Shown in pieces: positions 10,078 to 19,107 of a stretch of DNA of 64,000 nt (its first letter is position 1; the number at the start of each line of letters is the position of its first letter). A program made the position numbers and the translations under genes. Source of the stretch: Bacillota bacterium (GTDB taxonomy: Bacteria > Bacillota > Clostridia > Lachnospirales > Lachnospiraceae); assembly GCA_023439505.1 (NCBI GenBank), contig JAEXNR010000019.1:1-64000 (forward strand). Reading direction: 5' to 3'. The notes under the pieces were generated by a model that was not told where the DNA came from, did no database searches, and worked only from the letters and a program-made list of their open reading frames with translations.

Positions 10078-12108
10078 TTATTCTTCAAATATTAGTAGAG
10101 CGGATTCCATAGCGGGGATTTGTACCGGCAGCTCACATACATTCTCACAAACGGTACAAGCCAAATCAAATTCATCACCGGAGGAAGTCAGTATTCCAGC
10201 GGATCGAGGAGCAAACTCTCCCATGAAAAGTCTGACGGTCATAACATCATCACTGGATCCGTTGATCAGATAAAGACAGGTCTTTCCCTCCCATACCATG
10301 CAATAGGGTTCCAAATACGGGGATTTCTCCACCATCAGGAGTGTTGGATTTGCCAGAGCCAGTACTTCCTGCAGAATCGCCTGTCTTACACTGTTTAAGA
10401 GCATCTGCGGAATCTCCAGCGGCTGTGAAAAACGACCAAAGGGAAAGAGAAATACGTGACCATCGACCACGGTCTGACCCGAAAACGCCTGCCTTCGGTA
10501 GGAATCATAGAAGGCGGTATAGGTATCCGTTTTTGCCGTTTCCAAATACCTGATCTCCAGTACATCACTGCAGGAAATCACAGCAGAGGCCCGGGCAATT
10601 GGAATACCGCAATAGATATGTCCGTTCACCACCTGCTCATAGGCATAATCTCCATTATTTTGAGTATGCCACAGTACGCTCTCAATACCCGCCAGAGCTC
10701 CAAAACCTCTTTCCGTCAGGATGTCCGCAGCATCCCCATTTAAAAGCACATAATTATGATCGAACAAATACCGGATTTGCTCAAAGGTTAAAGATCGCAG
10801 ATACTGGCCGCTGATGGCCACTACCTCGCCGGACAGATCCGGATCGGTGCAATAACGGCAGGGGATTCCCATGGCCGGCAACAATCCTGCAAAGAAAGCC
10901 TCCTGGGGATACAACTCCTCCATGTTTCTTCCGACCAAAGTATGTAAAGAATAGGAGGCGAGTTCATTGATCATGACGCATACGCCCTTCCTGCTTCCAT
11001 GAAATACACCAAGCTGTGTAAGCCGGTTTAAGTAGGGCTTTGTATCAAACAGCGTTTTCTGATAGCCTTCCTCCCATACGATTCCATTGCCGTTCAGATC
11101 ATAAAGGTCAATGGTGATGCCAGCCATATCAAGCGGCATCCCGGCCAGAAGCTGAAAGCGTGTAAAACGACAGGACTTGGAAAATCTCGAATATGGATAG
11201 TTCTCAAGCTCCGGATACACCAGGGTATCCTCCGGCAGCAGCGCCCGGCACGCCATTGATACCATATTAAAGTTCTGCAGATAATTCCAGGCTGCCCCCT
11301 GTGTATAACCGGGAAGATGAATTCGATCTATCGGTAACTGCTTTCCTGACAGCGCGCCCAACAGTTCCTTCCACTTGCGTCCTTCCGCAGCGTGAACGTG
11401 AGGCACACTGCTCATGAGTCCCAGCATGCTGTCGGGAGAAACCGTATGTACCGCCTGTTCTATCCGCGAAGCGGTTTCACACAATATCTCATTGCAGGTA
11501 TCCAGCCAGATACTCCGGAATGGATGCGGTTTGCCGGGTGCAAGAATTCCGGAAACAAATTCCTCCCGGGTCAGAGCTCTTCCTGCACGGGCGCTGTATA
11601 ACTTCATATGCTCCTCGCAAAAACACCCTCCCCATTGAAGCGGGTCATGATTATGATAACGAAAATCATCCTCCACCCATAATATTTTCGGCTGCAGTAC
11701 GGCATAACGCGCATAGATCGCTGCGATGTAGCTTCGCCATTCTTCATCCATAGGGCATACACACAGGCTGGCCTCCCGGCCGTTTACATCTACCATCCGG
11801 CGAAAGGACTGATTCTTTCTCAAACTTTTGCCCAGATCTGCGTGCATGATGCTATGCCAGTGGTTGACAGACAGGGTAATACCCTTTTGTTCCAACCGGG
11901 GCATAAGTTCTTTCATCATATCCACATATACCTGCTGCTCTGCTTCATCCATATGCCCGGTATTCAGTTCCTCCACATTGGCAAATACCGCCACATCATC
12001 GATTGCAGCCTCATCCACGAATTGAAGCAGTGCTTCCTTCTCCGTCCGGTCATTAAACCCCGGGTCACAACAAAAACGAAAGGTATAACAAAAAGCATCT
12101 TTTGACAT
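10078..12108 (-). CDS. putative TIM-barrel glycoside hydrolase (family not recognised)
   Basis: The 676-residue protein has no signal peptide and is therefore probably cytoplasmic. The first 350 residues read as a beta/alpha barrel: VAVFANVEEL (about 38-47), a histidine-rich SVNHWHS strand, WVEDDFR with acidic residues fit for catalysis, a Cys-rich GGCFCEEH segment, and LVYPELENY further on. The rest contains a Rossmann-like trimerisation-type region (about 375-500) and a beta-sandwich tail, a layout like GH42 beta-galactosidases and related unclassified families. The start is supported by GGAG 10 nt upstream. It follows the esterase gene by 12 bp in the same operon, so it probably trims a deacetylated glycan. 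The exact family and catalytic pair are uncertain. Confidence 0.6.
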   Translation of the reverse strand: MSKDAFCYTFRFCCDPGFNDRTEKEALLQFVDEAAIDDVAVFANVEELNTGHMDEAEQQVYVDMMKELMPRLEQKGITLSVNHWHSIMHADLGKSLRKNQSFRRMVDVNGREASLCVCPMDEEWRSYIAAIYARYAVLQPKILWVEDDFRYHNHDPLQWGGCFCEEHMKLYSARAGRALTREEFVSGILAPGKPHPFRSIWLDTCNEILCETASRIEQAVHTVSPDSMLGLMSSVPHVHAAEGRKWKELLGALSGKQLPIDRIHLPGYTQGAAWNYLQNFNMVSMACRALLPEDTLVYPELENYPYSRFSKSCRFTRFQLLAGMPLDMAGITIDLYDLNGNGIVWEEGYQKTLFDTKPYLNRLTQLGVFHGSRKGVCVMINELASYSLHTLVGRNMEELYPQEAFFAGLLPAMGIPCRYCTDPDLSGEVVAISGQYLRSLTFEQIRYLFDHNYVLLNGDAADILTERGFGALAGIESVLWHTQNNGDYAYEQVVNGHIYCGIPIARASAVISCSDVLEIRYLETAKTDTYTAFYDSYRRQAFSGQTVVDGHVFLFPFGRFSQPLEIPQMLLNSVRQAILQEVLALANPTLLMVEKSPYLEPYCMVWEGKTCLYLINGSSDDVMTVRLFMGEFAPRSAGILTSSGDEFDLACTVCENVCELPVQIPAMESALLIFEE

Positions 12109-12120
12109 AACGATCTCCTA

Positions 12121-13536
12121 TCAGTTATCACACGTTATTTTCATCCCATAGAAGGACAACATGCTCATACGCATACAATCACAGGGAATTCCCACGCCGG
12201 GATTCATCCTCCATGCACCATGAAGTACGGCATCCTCTGCCAATGGCCGCACAAAATGCAAGGTAAGGCTGTCCTCATGCGTCTCATAGCTTTGCAGCTG
12301 TATCAGTCCATCCGCGTCCTCTGCGTCAAAAGGAAGCAGTGCCGCAGGCACATCAAAGGGATTAACCCAGTTATAGATTCTGTCAAAGTTCAATTCCACA
12401 GTATCAGGAGCAATCAATATCGCGCGCTTGGCACGGGGTGCCTGCCATTCCAGTCTTCTACTATAAAGCTCAGCCAGCGCGCAGCGTGCACAGCGCTCAC
12501 CCACTACAAGATTCCCCTGGGCACTATTATGAATAAAGTCATACATTGCAACATCATTGGAAGGCACCGTATATACATATGGAATTGTGTCCATAGCCTG
12601 TACCTGGGCCTCCCTTACCCTACCCCATTGACGATCCAGTTCCGGTGTACTTTCACATAAACAACGATTAATCTGTACCGTAATCAACGGCAGTAACGGA
12701 TTCTTTATCAATCTTCGCAAGTCCTGTACAAATGAGGTGAAACGTTCCAGATAATCATCAGCGCTGTTCTCATACCCTTCCGCTTCACCCTGACACCACA
12801 GCAGTGCTTTGGGGCTGATCTCATACTGAGCAAGCTGTTCCAGCATATTACGTGTCAGCGCACCGTTTTCCTGCGGATGAAACCACCTGAGTGGTGCCCC
12901 ACCATAAGCGGACATTACAATTCCAATGGGGTAACCCAATTCTCTTTTTAATATTTTTGCGAAATGCAGCCAGGGTGTATGTCCCGGATTATGGTTTTCA
13001 TAATGACCGGTATGAATGCTTCCCGTGGTTTCTCCCAGGGGATGTGTTGCCAGCGCCCATTTTCCGCTGTTACGCAGCAGATGGATGCCCAGCTCCGGTG
13101 CATCCTCCACGGGATTTTTCGCCCTTCCCGCGGCATTGCTCTGTCCTGCCACCACAAAAATATCTCCGACACCGATATTATGTATCATGTCCCCCCGCGT
13201 ACAGGATAGTCCATTCCATCCCTCATACTCCATATATGTTTCAATACGATATAATCCTCCGGCAGGCACCCCTTCCAACGTAATCTGCCAGGTTCCGTCT
13301 TCGCAGGTTTCACAAAGCGTCCAGGGCAGGACACTTTCTCCGTTAGTCTCATAAGCAATTCGTGCTTTTACAACCGGTCTGCCTGTCATAATTCGTTCAA
13401 AAGTCAGTGGCAGCTCCTGGGACAATTTCACACGGTTCCAGCGTCCTGTAAGCGGAATCGCTGCCTTACCGTCCGTTCCCTGTTGAAAGATCTGCCATTC
13501 ACTGGCGCCCCCCTCAATTATTACACCGTAGTCCAT
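12121..13536 (-). CDS. sialate O-acetylesterase-type SGNH esterase
   Basis: A 471-residue protein with a central SGNH hydrolase domain of the SASA type. The catalytic serine block AGQSNAAGR lies near residues 132-140, and WCQGEAE (about 245-251) matches the W-x-Q-G-E block of sialate O-acetylesterases. A substrate-binding beta-sandwich region precedes the domain (about 1-110) and an Ig-like tail follows it. It lacks a signal peptide. The family removes O-acetyl groups from sialic acids or from plant and bacterial polysaccharides. It leads the sub-run esterase, TIM-barrel hydrolase, MFS and propeller, about 300 bp downstream of the ABC binding-protein gene. Confidence 0.8.
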   Translation of the reverse strand: MDYGVIIEGGASEWQIFQQGTDGKAAIPLTGRWNRVKLSQELPLTFERIMTGRPVVKARIAYETNGESVLPWTLCETCEDGTWQITLEGVPAGGLYRIETYMEYEGWNGLSCTRGDMIHNIGVGDIFVVAGQSNAAGRAKNPVEDAPELGIHLLRNSGKWALATHPLGETTGSIHTGHYENHNPGHTPWLHFAKILKRELGYPIGIVMSAYGGAPLRWFHPQENGALTRNMLEQLAQYEISPKALLWCQGEAEGYENSADDYLERFTSFVQDLRRLIKNPLLPLITVQINRCLCESTPELDRQWGRVREAQVQAMDTIPYVYTVPSNDVAMYDFIHNSAQGNLVVGERCARCALAELYSRRLEWQAPRAKRAILIAPDTVELNFDRIYNWVNPFDVPAALLPFDAEDADGLIQLQSYETHEDSLTLHFVRPLAEDAVLHGAWRMNPGVGIPCDCMRMSMLSFYGMKITCDN

Positions 13537-13832
13537 TCCTTTTCATCCTTTCCAGATTCTTGCCCTCTTGCAGGTTCACATGCTCCCGCAGTTTCCCAAC
13601 CTCACAGGTTGGAGGCTTATTACTTTCTATCAGTAAAAGAAAAGAGAAAACGAACAGCTCCCCGCCATACACCGTCTGATCCGACCTATTGCCATTATTG
13701 TATGAGCGGACCCCTTTGCCCGCCGCACACAATAAGCAAGCTGTCTTTCAACCTGCGTTTTAAGGGAGCTGTGTACTTCTCTTATCCGATGGCTATGTTT
13801 CTATTGATCAGAGAATAACATTTATCAGGTAA
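13537..13832. other. intergenic stretch between binding-protein and esterase genes
   Basis: No gene is seen in these 296 bp. A perfect 7-bp stem with a 3-nt loop (CCAACCT-cac-AGGTTGG, 13596-13612) lacks a T-run, so it is more likely an mRNA-stabilising or processing hairpin than a terminator. No convincing promoter was found, so the esterase genes may be read through from the ABC genes. Confidence 0.4.
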
Positions 13833-15575
13833 TTACTCCAGATTACGTGCAGTGGTAACTGCCGCATTCAACATTGTCTCAATTCTCATTGCACCGGCTG
13901 CTTCATATTCCTTCACATATTTATCCCAGTTAGCATCAACATCCATTTGTCCGCCGATCATCTGTGTCAGATAGCTGTTGGTAATGTCGCTGAGCTTTGT
14001 ACGGATGTCCGCTGCTTCAGAAGGCATGCTGATCAGGTTATAATAAGCGGGCAGTCTGGTAACGGCGCTATCAACATAGGTACCTATGATGCCTCTTGCA
14101 TAATTGGTAAGTTCCAGATCCGATGCAGTTGACCACTGGTCGCTGAAATCTACCGGTTCGGAAACAGCATCCCACCAGCCTTTATTTTCAAAATCCACAC
14201 GATACTCTGTACCGCAGAACATATAGCTGAACCATACGTACTTGCAGCGTCCGTCCGTGCCATAGCCATAAGCTTTATTGACGTTATTCCAGTAATCGGA
14301 TCCCTGATCTGCGTTAAACTTACCGTCAACGGTATTCATTATTAAATCCTGTCCCTTGGAAGAAGCAAGATATTCAACCAGGTCAAGCACACGATCCGGA
14401 TTCTTGCAGGAAGTCGGGATAAAATAATGACTTCCAACCCAGGTTCCGGTAGTATAGGTCGTTCCCGTCTTCCCATCCTTCGTCAACGCGGTTCCAAGTG
14501 AAAGGTCGCTCATCGTTGCAGAGGGATTTGCCGCAAGCCAGCAGCTTGTATAAAAATCTTTAAACTGTCCCGGATAGCCAAAGCCAAAGTTAATAGCACC
14601 TGTTTTACCCGCACCAAAATCAGAATAAGCATCATCAAAATCACCTTTTACACCGATATTGGAATCCAGACCGCCATCCTTGTATAATTGTGCCAATTGC
14701 TTTACTACCTCTTTGCTCTGATCAGAAGTGGTGGCAAGGGTCCAGCATTCACTGTCTTCACCCAAGGTTCCGCTAAGAACAAATCCGGTCCATGCTTCCC
14801 CGTTGGGTGCCATTATGGAGGTTCCCTGGGGTGCCGCAATCGTCTTGTCGATTTCATTCCAGTTGGTCAGCTTGTCATTACGCGGCCACCAGCCGATATA
14901 GCCTGCCTGACCGGCAGCACCGGCATAGGTAAGGAAGTCCTCAACGGTTGATGGTACCTTGCCCCCGTTTACCTGATTCAGTATTGCCTGATTATAAACC
15001 GATACACCGGAAAAAGCCGGTTCTGCAAAGGCAGCGATCCCATAGATGGCATACGCATTGTCTGCATCGCCCGTATACAACTTATTATACGCCTTATACT
15101 CCTCTGAATTGATGACTTTGTATAAGGTCGGGTAACGCTGTGGATCGGCATTTACAATCTTACTGATGTTAACTACCAGACCATCCTCCACCCATTTGGA
15201 GATCTTTTCGGTCTCACCCCAGGTCGGGAACAGATCAGGGGCACCATTGGTAAATAGCTCGGTCTGCATACGATCATCAAATCCATCGGTACTTGAATCA
15301 TACTCCAAAGACACATTAACTGCATCTTCAAGCGCCTTTTTGATCGGATCATTTTCCATTCCATCCACATCATCAACGCTATTGCCAAATTGCGCAAATC
15401 GGATATTCACCTTTTTACGGTCAGCATTTGTTTCTACAGCCGTTCCGGTTGTAGCTTCTTTTCCGGAATCTTTGTCCGGCTTTGTGTTTTTTTCGTCGCC
15501 CTTCGTACACGCAAGAAGCATCATAGATGCTAATAAAAGTACAAGGATCAGCGACACATTTTTTTTCATTTTCAT
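13833..15575 (-). CDS. extracellular solute-binding lipoprotein of a sugar ABC importer (LplA/YtcQ type)
   Basis: The 580-residue protein starts with a lipoprotein signal peptide whose lipobox ends at LLAC (about residues 20-23), followed by a Lys/Asp/Glu-rich linker, so it is tethered outside the membrane. The size, the early NIRFAQFGN strand and the many aromatic residues fit the large family 1 binding proteins that serve LplB/LplC-type permeases and bind oligosaccharides. GGAGG precedes ATG 15575. It is the third gene of the permease-permease-binding protein operon. No ATPase is encoded here, as is usual for this class, which shares an MsmK/UgpC-type ATPase from elsewhere in the genome. 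Confidence 0.9.
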   Translation of the reverse strand: MKMKKNVSLILVLLLASMMLLACTKGDEKNTKPDKDSGKEATTGTAVETNADRKKVNIRFAQFGNSVDDVDGMENDPIKKALEDAVNVSLEYDSSTDGFDDRMQTELFTNGAPDLFPTWGETEKISKWVEDGLVVNISKIVNADPQRYPTLYKVINSEEYKAYNKLYTGDADNAYAIYGIAAFAEPAFSGVSVYNQAILNQVNGGKVPSTVEDFLTYAGAAGQAGYIGWWPRNDKLTNWNEIDKTIAAPQGTSIMAPNGEAWTGFVLSGTLGEDSECWTLATTSDQSKEVVKQLAQLYKDGGLDSNIGVKGDFDDAYSDFGAGKTGAINFGFGYPGQFKDFYTSCWLAANPSATMSDLSLGTALTKDGKTGTTYTTGTWVGSHYFIPTSCKNPDRVLDLVEYLASSKGQDLIMNTVDGKFNADQGSDYWNNVNKAYGYGTDGRCKYVWFSYMFCGTEYRVDFENKGWWDAVSEPVDFSDQWSTASDLELTNYARGIIGTYVDSAVTRLPAYYNLISMPSEAADIRTKLSDITNSYLTQMIGGQMDVDANWDKYVKEYEAAGAMRIETMLNAAVTTARNLE

Positions 15576-15623
15576 AACCTTCCTCCTGTTTTTTATATTA
15601 TGATTGCCCTTTGCAGAGCATCA

Positions 15624-16556
15624 CTACTCTTTTACAGCGCCCAGCGTCATACCGCTGGTAAAGTGCTTTTGCAAGAACGGATACACGCACATGATAGGCA
15701 GCATGGCACAAATAATCGTTGCCATTCGCAGCGCCATTGGCGGCGGAAGCTGCAAGCCAAGTGATACCGCACCGTTTCGCACCTGATTCATCATAGACTG
15801 ATCCGTCAGCATTCTGCGCAAGATCCAGGCAAAAGGCTGTATCATCGTTTTATTGGAAATGAACATCATATAGCTGTAATAATCATTCCAGTTGATCACT
15901 GCGATGAATAAGCCAACAGCAGCAAGCAGAGGACGACTTAACGGAATTACAACGCGAAAATACACGCCAATATCGTTACATCCGTCTATTCGTGCCGCCT
16001 CTTCCAGCTCTACCGGCACGGAATAAAAAAAGAAATTACGCATGATTATAAAATATGTAATATTTAAAGCACTTGGAATAACCATTACCCAATAGTTATG
16101 CAAAAGACCAATATCCTTATAAAGCATATATTCCGGAATCAATCCTCCGGTAAAGAACAAATTAAAAACCACCAGAACATTGATAAGTTTCATCCCTTTT
16201 ACGTGAACCTTGCTGACCCCATAGGCCATGGAGGAGGTAACCAGTAAGCTAAGCAGCGTAGCCAGCACTGTCTTTGTGACAGAAATCCACATACTGTTAA
16301 CAAAGGATTTTGTACTGAAAATCGCCTTATAATACTGAAAGTCCACACCGGTAGCAGGCCATAACTTCAGACCTCCCTTCACATACTCCTCGTATGGTGT
16401 AATAGAGGATACAAACACATACCACAGCGGGTAAAAGCAAACCAATGCAAACGATATGCAAAATAATAGTACAAATACATCATAAAAATTAAATCCCAGC
16501 GTTCGTTTCATATGAAATCGATTATCCTTACTTCTTGATGAGTGCGCACCTGACAT
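15624..16556 (-). CDS. sugar ABC transporter permease, LplC/YtcP type
   Basis: A 310-residue inner-membrane permease with six predicted membrane spans. The EAA loop that contacts the ATPase is clear (EEAARIDGCND followed by VVIPLSRP, about residues 200-225). The C-terminus ends in the GMTLGAVKE motif seen in many LplC-type proteins. It lies 21 bp after the LplB-type permease gene and 48 bp before the binding-protein gene. The second importer of the window has a paralogue at 53343-54242 with a matching ITVGGVKE tail. Confidence 0.9.
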   Translation of the reverse strand: MSGAHSSRSKDNRFHMKRTLGFNFYDVFVLLFCISFALVCFYPLWYVFVSSITPYEEYVKGGLKLWPATGVDFQYYKAIFSTKSFVNSMWISVTKTVLATLLSLLVTSSMAYGVSKVHVKGMKLINVLVVFNLFFTGGLIPEYMLYKDIGLLHNYWVMVIPSALNITYFIIMRNFFFYSVPVELEEAARIDGCNDIGVYFRVVIPLSRPLLAAVGLFIAVINWNDYYSYMMFISNKTMIQPFAWILRRMLTDQSMMNQVRNGAVSLGLQLPPPMALRMATIICAMLPIMCVYPFLQKHFTSGMTLGAVKE

Positions 16557-16577
16557 CTGCCTTTATCTCCTTCCCTA

Positions 16578-17540
16578 TCAAAATATCCCCATTACATCCA
16601 TCTTTTTAATGAATTTATTAGCGACAAGAACAATAATCAGTCCCGCAAAATTCAAAATAAAGTTCATAGCTGTTGATAATTCAAAATTAGTTCCTGAACC
16701 ACCCAGGGAAATTCGGTATATATATGTACTTAAGACATCGCCAGTGCTTAATACATAGTTACTGTAAAGATTGTAAACCTGGTCGAAATTCGAAATAAAC
16801 AAGCTGGAGAGCTGAAGGATGAGCATAATCATTACACTTGGTAAAATTCTCGGAATGGTGATGTGGATCAGCAGATCCTTCCGGTTTGCTCCATCTACCG
16901 TCGCCGCCTCATATAAGCTTGGACTGATGCCCGCCAGCGACGCCATATAAACAATTGTTGAATATCCCGCCGTCTTGATGATATTGGTGATGACCAGAAT
17001 TCCTCGAAACATTCCGGGATTTTTTAGAAAATCAATCGGCTTGCCTCCTGCCATTGCTATGATTTGGTTCAAAACTCCACCCACATCACCTGAGGACGGA
17101 AATTCCAGAAAAACACCCACAAGGCCTGCAAAGATAACCCAGGAAAGAAAGTAGGGTAAATAAATACTGGTCTGTACTACTCTCTTTAGCGCCTTGATTC
17201 GAATTTCATTTATCATTAAAGCCAGAAACACATTAAAGGTAAATCCAAAAAGCAGGTTATAGAAATTAATGATTAATGTATTCTTCAGCGCACGCATGAA
17301 ATTCGGATCCACAAACATTTCCTTAAAATTGTCAAGTCCTACCCACGGTGAACCCAGAACCCCAAGATTGGGATGATATTCCTTAAACGCAAGCATAATA
17401 CCATACATGGGTCCATAATTAAAAACCATCATAAACAGTAGCCCGGGCAGCACCAGCATATAGATAAACCAATGTTTTTTTATATGCGGTAAAAGACGAT
17501 CAGAAGCTGTGCGATTCGGATTCTTTCTCATACGCGCCAT
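16578..17540 (-). CDS. sugar ABC transporter permease, LplB type
   Basis: A 320-residue permease with a basic N-terminal tail, then six membrane spans. The early LPGLLFMMVFNYGPMYG segment and the EAA loop (YEAATVDGANRKD followed by ITIPRILP) identify the LplB branch of the MalF/UgpA-like family. It is the first gene of the minus-strand importer operon, with GGAGG and a 7-nt spacer before ATG 17540, and a leader of about 170 nt carrying a 19-bp palindrome. It forms the membrane channel together with the LplC-type partner. Confidence 0.9.
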   Translation of the reverse strand: MARMRKNPNRTASDRLLPHIKKHWFIYMLVLPGLLFMMVFNYGPMYGIMLAFKEYHPNLGVLGSPWVGLDNFKEMFVDPNFMRALKNTLIINFYNLLFGFTFNVFLALMINEIRIKALKRVVQTSIYLPYFLSWVIFAGLVGVFLEFPSSGDVGGVLNQIIAMAGGKPIDFLKNPGMFRGILVITNIIKTAGYSTIVYMASLAGISPSLYEAATVDGANRKDLLIHITIPRILPSVMIMLILQLSSLFISNFDQVYNLYSNYVLSTGDVLSTYIYRISLGGSGTNFELSTAMNFILNFAGLIIVLVANKFIKKMDVMGIF

Positions 17541-17605
17541 AGCGTCACCTCCATACTGCAGTTACAATTGCACTTCATCATCATCACATGCCTCCCAATA
17601 GTTTT

Positions 17606-17624
17606 AAATTATTAGTAATAATTT
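17606..17624. promoter_or_regulatory. 19-bp palindromic operator, copy 1
   Basis: AAATTATTAGTAATAATTT is a perfect odd-centred palindrome in the leader of the ABC-importer operon, about 85-103 nt after the predicted start. The identical 19 bases recur at 30295-30313 beside the promoter of the PfkB-kinase operon. An exact repeat of this length in two promoters of one cluster suggests a shared repressor site; the LacI (34599) and AraC (33652) regulators are candidates. Confidence 0.6.
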
Positions 17625-17659
17625 AGTATTTTCTTTATTAATAATTAGCTTTATTCACA

Positions 17660-17688
17660 TTGACACTCAGATAAATTTGTGACATAAT
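17660..17688 (+). promoter_or_regulatory. promoter candidate for the isomerase/kinase/aldolase operon
   Basis: TTGACA (17660-17665) and CATAAT (17683-17688) are 17 bp apart on the plus strand. The leader to ATG 17926 would be about 230 nt, long but containing regulatory-looking repeats at 17799-17815. A nearer promoter cannot be excluded. Confidence 0.5.
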
Positions 17689-17715
17689 GTACATTAAAGC
17701 AATGAATTCAATAAC

Positions 17716-17744
17716 AATATAGCAAAACCTCAACAATATGTCAA
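17716..17744 (-). promoter_or_regulatory. sigma-A promoter of the ABC importer operon
   Basis: On the minus strand TTGACA (17744-17739) and TATATT (17721-17716) have a 17-bp spacer. The promoter resembles that of the PfkB operon (30335-30363), which has the same two hexamers and spacing. The divergent plus-strand promoter lies about 30 bp away, so the two operons can be co-regulated. Confidence 0.7.
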
Positions 17745-17798
17745 GGTATTTCAAGTAAAAATGCAAAGATAATTTAGTTATATTTTCTATTTTTTACT

Positions 17799-17815
17799 AC
17801 TAATAAAACTAATAA
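17799..17815. repeat. two direct ACTAATAA motifs
   Basis: ACTAATAA occurs at 17799-17806 and 17808-17815, nine bases apart, upstream of the isomerase operon. The same octamer lies in each strand of the 19-bp palindromes and around the lacI/thrE promoters (35797, 35978, 35985). The sequence is AT-rich, so chance matches are possible. Confidence 0.4.
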
Positions 17816-17925
17816 ATTGTATTTTTTGATTCCTCTTTTTAAATCTTGATTGATAAACAATTACTTACAAAACAGGAATTGTAAACTAATATTTGCGTGA
17901 ATGCGGCGCAGAAATGAGGTAAAGA

Positions 17926-19068
17926 ATGAAAAAAATAGGTTTCATCGGATATGGGCTGCGAAGCGAAACTATGATGAAGGCATTTTCTAATATTGAAGCG
18001 GATATTCAAGTAACTGCCATTGTTGATCCGCAGCGTGAAAAAGTCCAGCATCGCATGAAAGAAAATCCTTACTGCAAGGATGTTAAGTGGTATGACAGTG
18101 CCCAGGCAATGCTTAACCGTGCAGAGCTTGATGGAGTTTTCGTTGGAACACGATGCAGTCTCCACACGCAGTATGCCGGCATGGTATTAAAGGAAGGGAT
18201 TCCCCTGTTTCTTGAAAAGCCGGTGTGTATATCAGACGCTCAATATGAAGCGTTGTCATTGGCAGCGGAAGGCAAGACCGACCGTGCCGTTGTGTCCTTC
18301 CCGCTGCGCTTATCCCCGATTATAACGGAACTTAAGCGGATCGTGGACAGCGGACTCCTCGGCAGGCTCATGATGGTACAGGCAGTTAACAACGTACCTT
18401 ACGGCAGCGTATATTACCACAGCTGGTACCGTGATCCGCGGGAAACCGGCGGATTATTCCTTCAAAAGGCTACCCACGATATCGATTATATGAATTACTT
18501 AACCGGGGAGCTTCCCGGCGCAGTGTTTGCTCAAACTTCAAAACTACATTATATAGGTAATAAGCCCTCCGGTCTTCATTGTCCCGACTGTAAGGAATAT
18601 CGTACCTGCAGGGAAAGCAGCTATGTGGTAGGTCAAGTACTAAAGGAAGACGTTCAGGGAGATGCCTGCTGTTTTGCCGCCGATACGGGCAACGAGGACG
18701 AAGCCAGCGTAATTTTAACCTGTCCCAGCGGGTTACTGATCAGCTACAATCATATTTTTACCGTAAAAAAAAGTGCTGCGCGCCGGGGATGCCGTTTGAT
18801 CGGCACGGATGCCAGTATTGAGTTTGATTTCTACACCGGTGCAATTCATGAGGATCGCTATTTCACTCCCCAGACAGTCGATCATCAATTTCATTTTCCG
18901 GAAGGTGCGCATTTTGGCGGTGATGAAATGCTTGCTTTGGAATTCATGGCATTGATGGATGGCAAGAAGCCTGTCAGTGATTTATCTGCAGGACTTGCCA
19001 GTGCAGCGGCTTGTCTTGCAGCCAGGAAATCTTCTGAGACCAATCAGCAGGTAACCATCCGTTATTAA
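17926..19068 (+). CDS. Gfo/Idh/MocA-family NAD(P)-dependent sugar dehydrogenase 1
   Basis: A 380-residue oxidoreductase. The N-terminal Rossmann fold begins IGFIGYGLRSE (about 4-14) and carries the family's EKPV motif (about 96-99), whose lysine is the usual active-site residue; a beta-sheet substrate domain follows. It contains an unusual cysteine cluster (HCPDCKEYRTC and GDACCF, about 221-248) that could bind a metal. The family oxidises or epimerises sugar and inositol hydroxyls through keto intermediates. A GAGG site lies 5 nt before ATG 17926. First gene of a seven-gene catabolic operon. Confidence 0.85.
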   Translation: MKKIGFIGYGLRSETMMKAFSNIEADIQVTAIVDPQREKVQHRMKENPYCKDVKWYDSAQAMLNRAELDGVFVGTRCSLHTQYAGMVLKEGIPLFLEKPVCISDAQYEALSLAAEGKTDRAVVSFPLRLSPIITELKRIVDSGLLGRLMMVQAVNNVPYGSVYYHSWYRDPRETGGLFLQKATHDIDYMNYLTGELPGAVFAQTSKLHYIGNKPSGLHCPDCKEYRTCRESSYVVGQVLKEDVQGDACCFAADTGNEDEASVILTCPSGLLISYNHIFTVKKSAARRGCRLIGTDASIEFDFYTGAIHEDRYFTPQTVDHQFHFPEGAHFGGDEMLALEFMALMDGKKPVSDLSAGLASAAACLAARKSSETNQQVTIRY

Positions 19069-19107
19069 ACATTGATAAGAGAACTCTTTTATAGAAAGGA
19101 AAAGGAT

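Noticed and set aside
13596..13612. Hairpin CCAACCT-cac-AGGTTGG as a terminator after the binding-protein gene
   Set aside because: No T-tract follows on either strand; read-through to the esterase genes is more likely.
17606..17624. Palindrome as a catabolite-repression (CcpA) site
   Set aside because: It lacks the conserved GC-containing core of cre sites; only A/T with a single central G or C.
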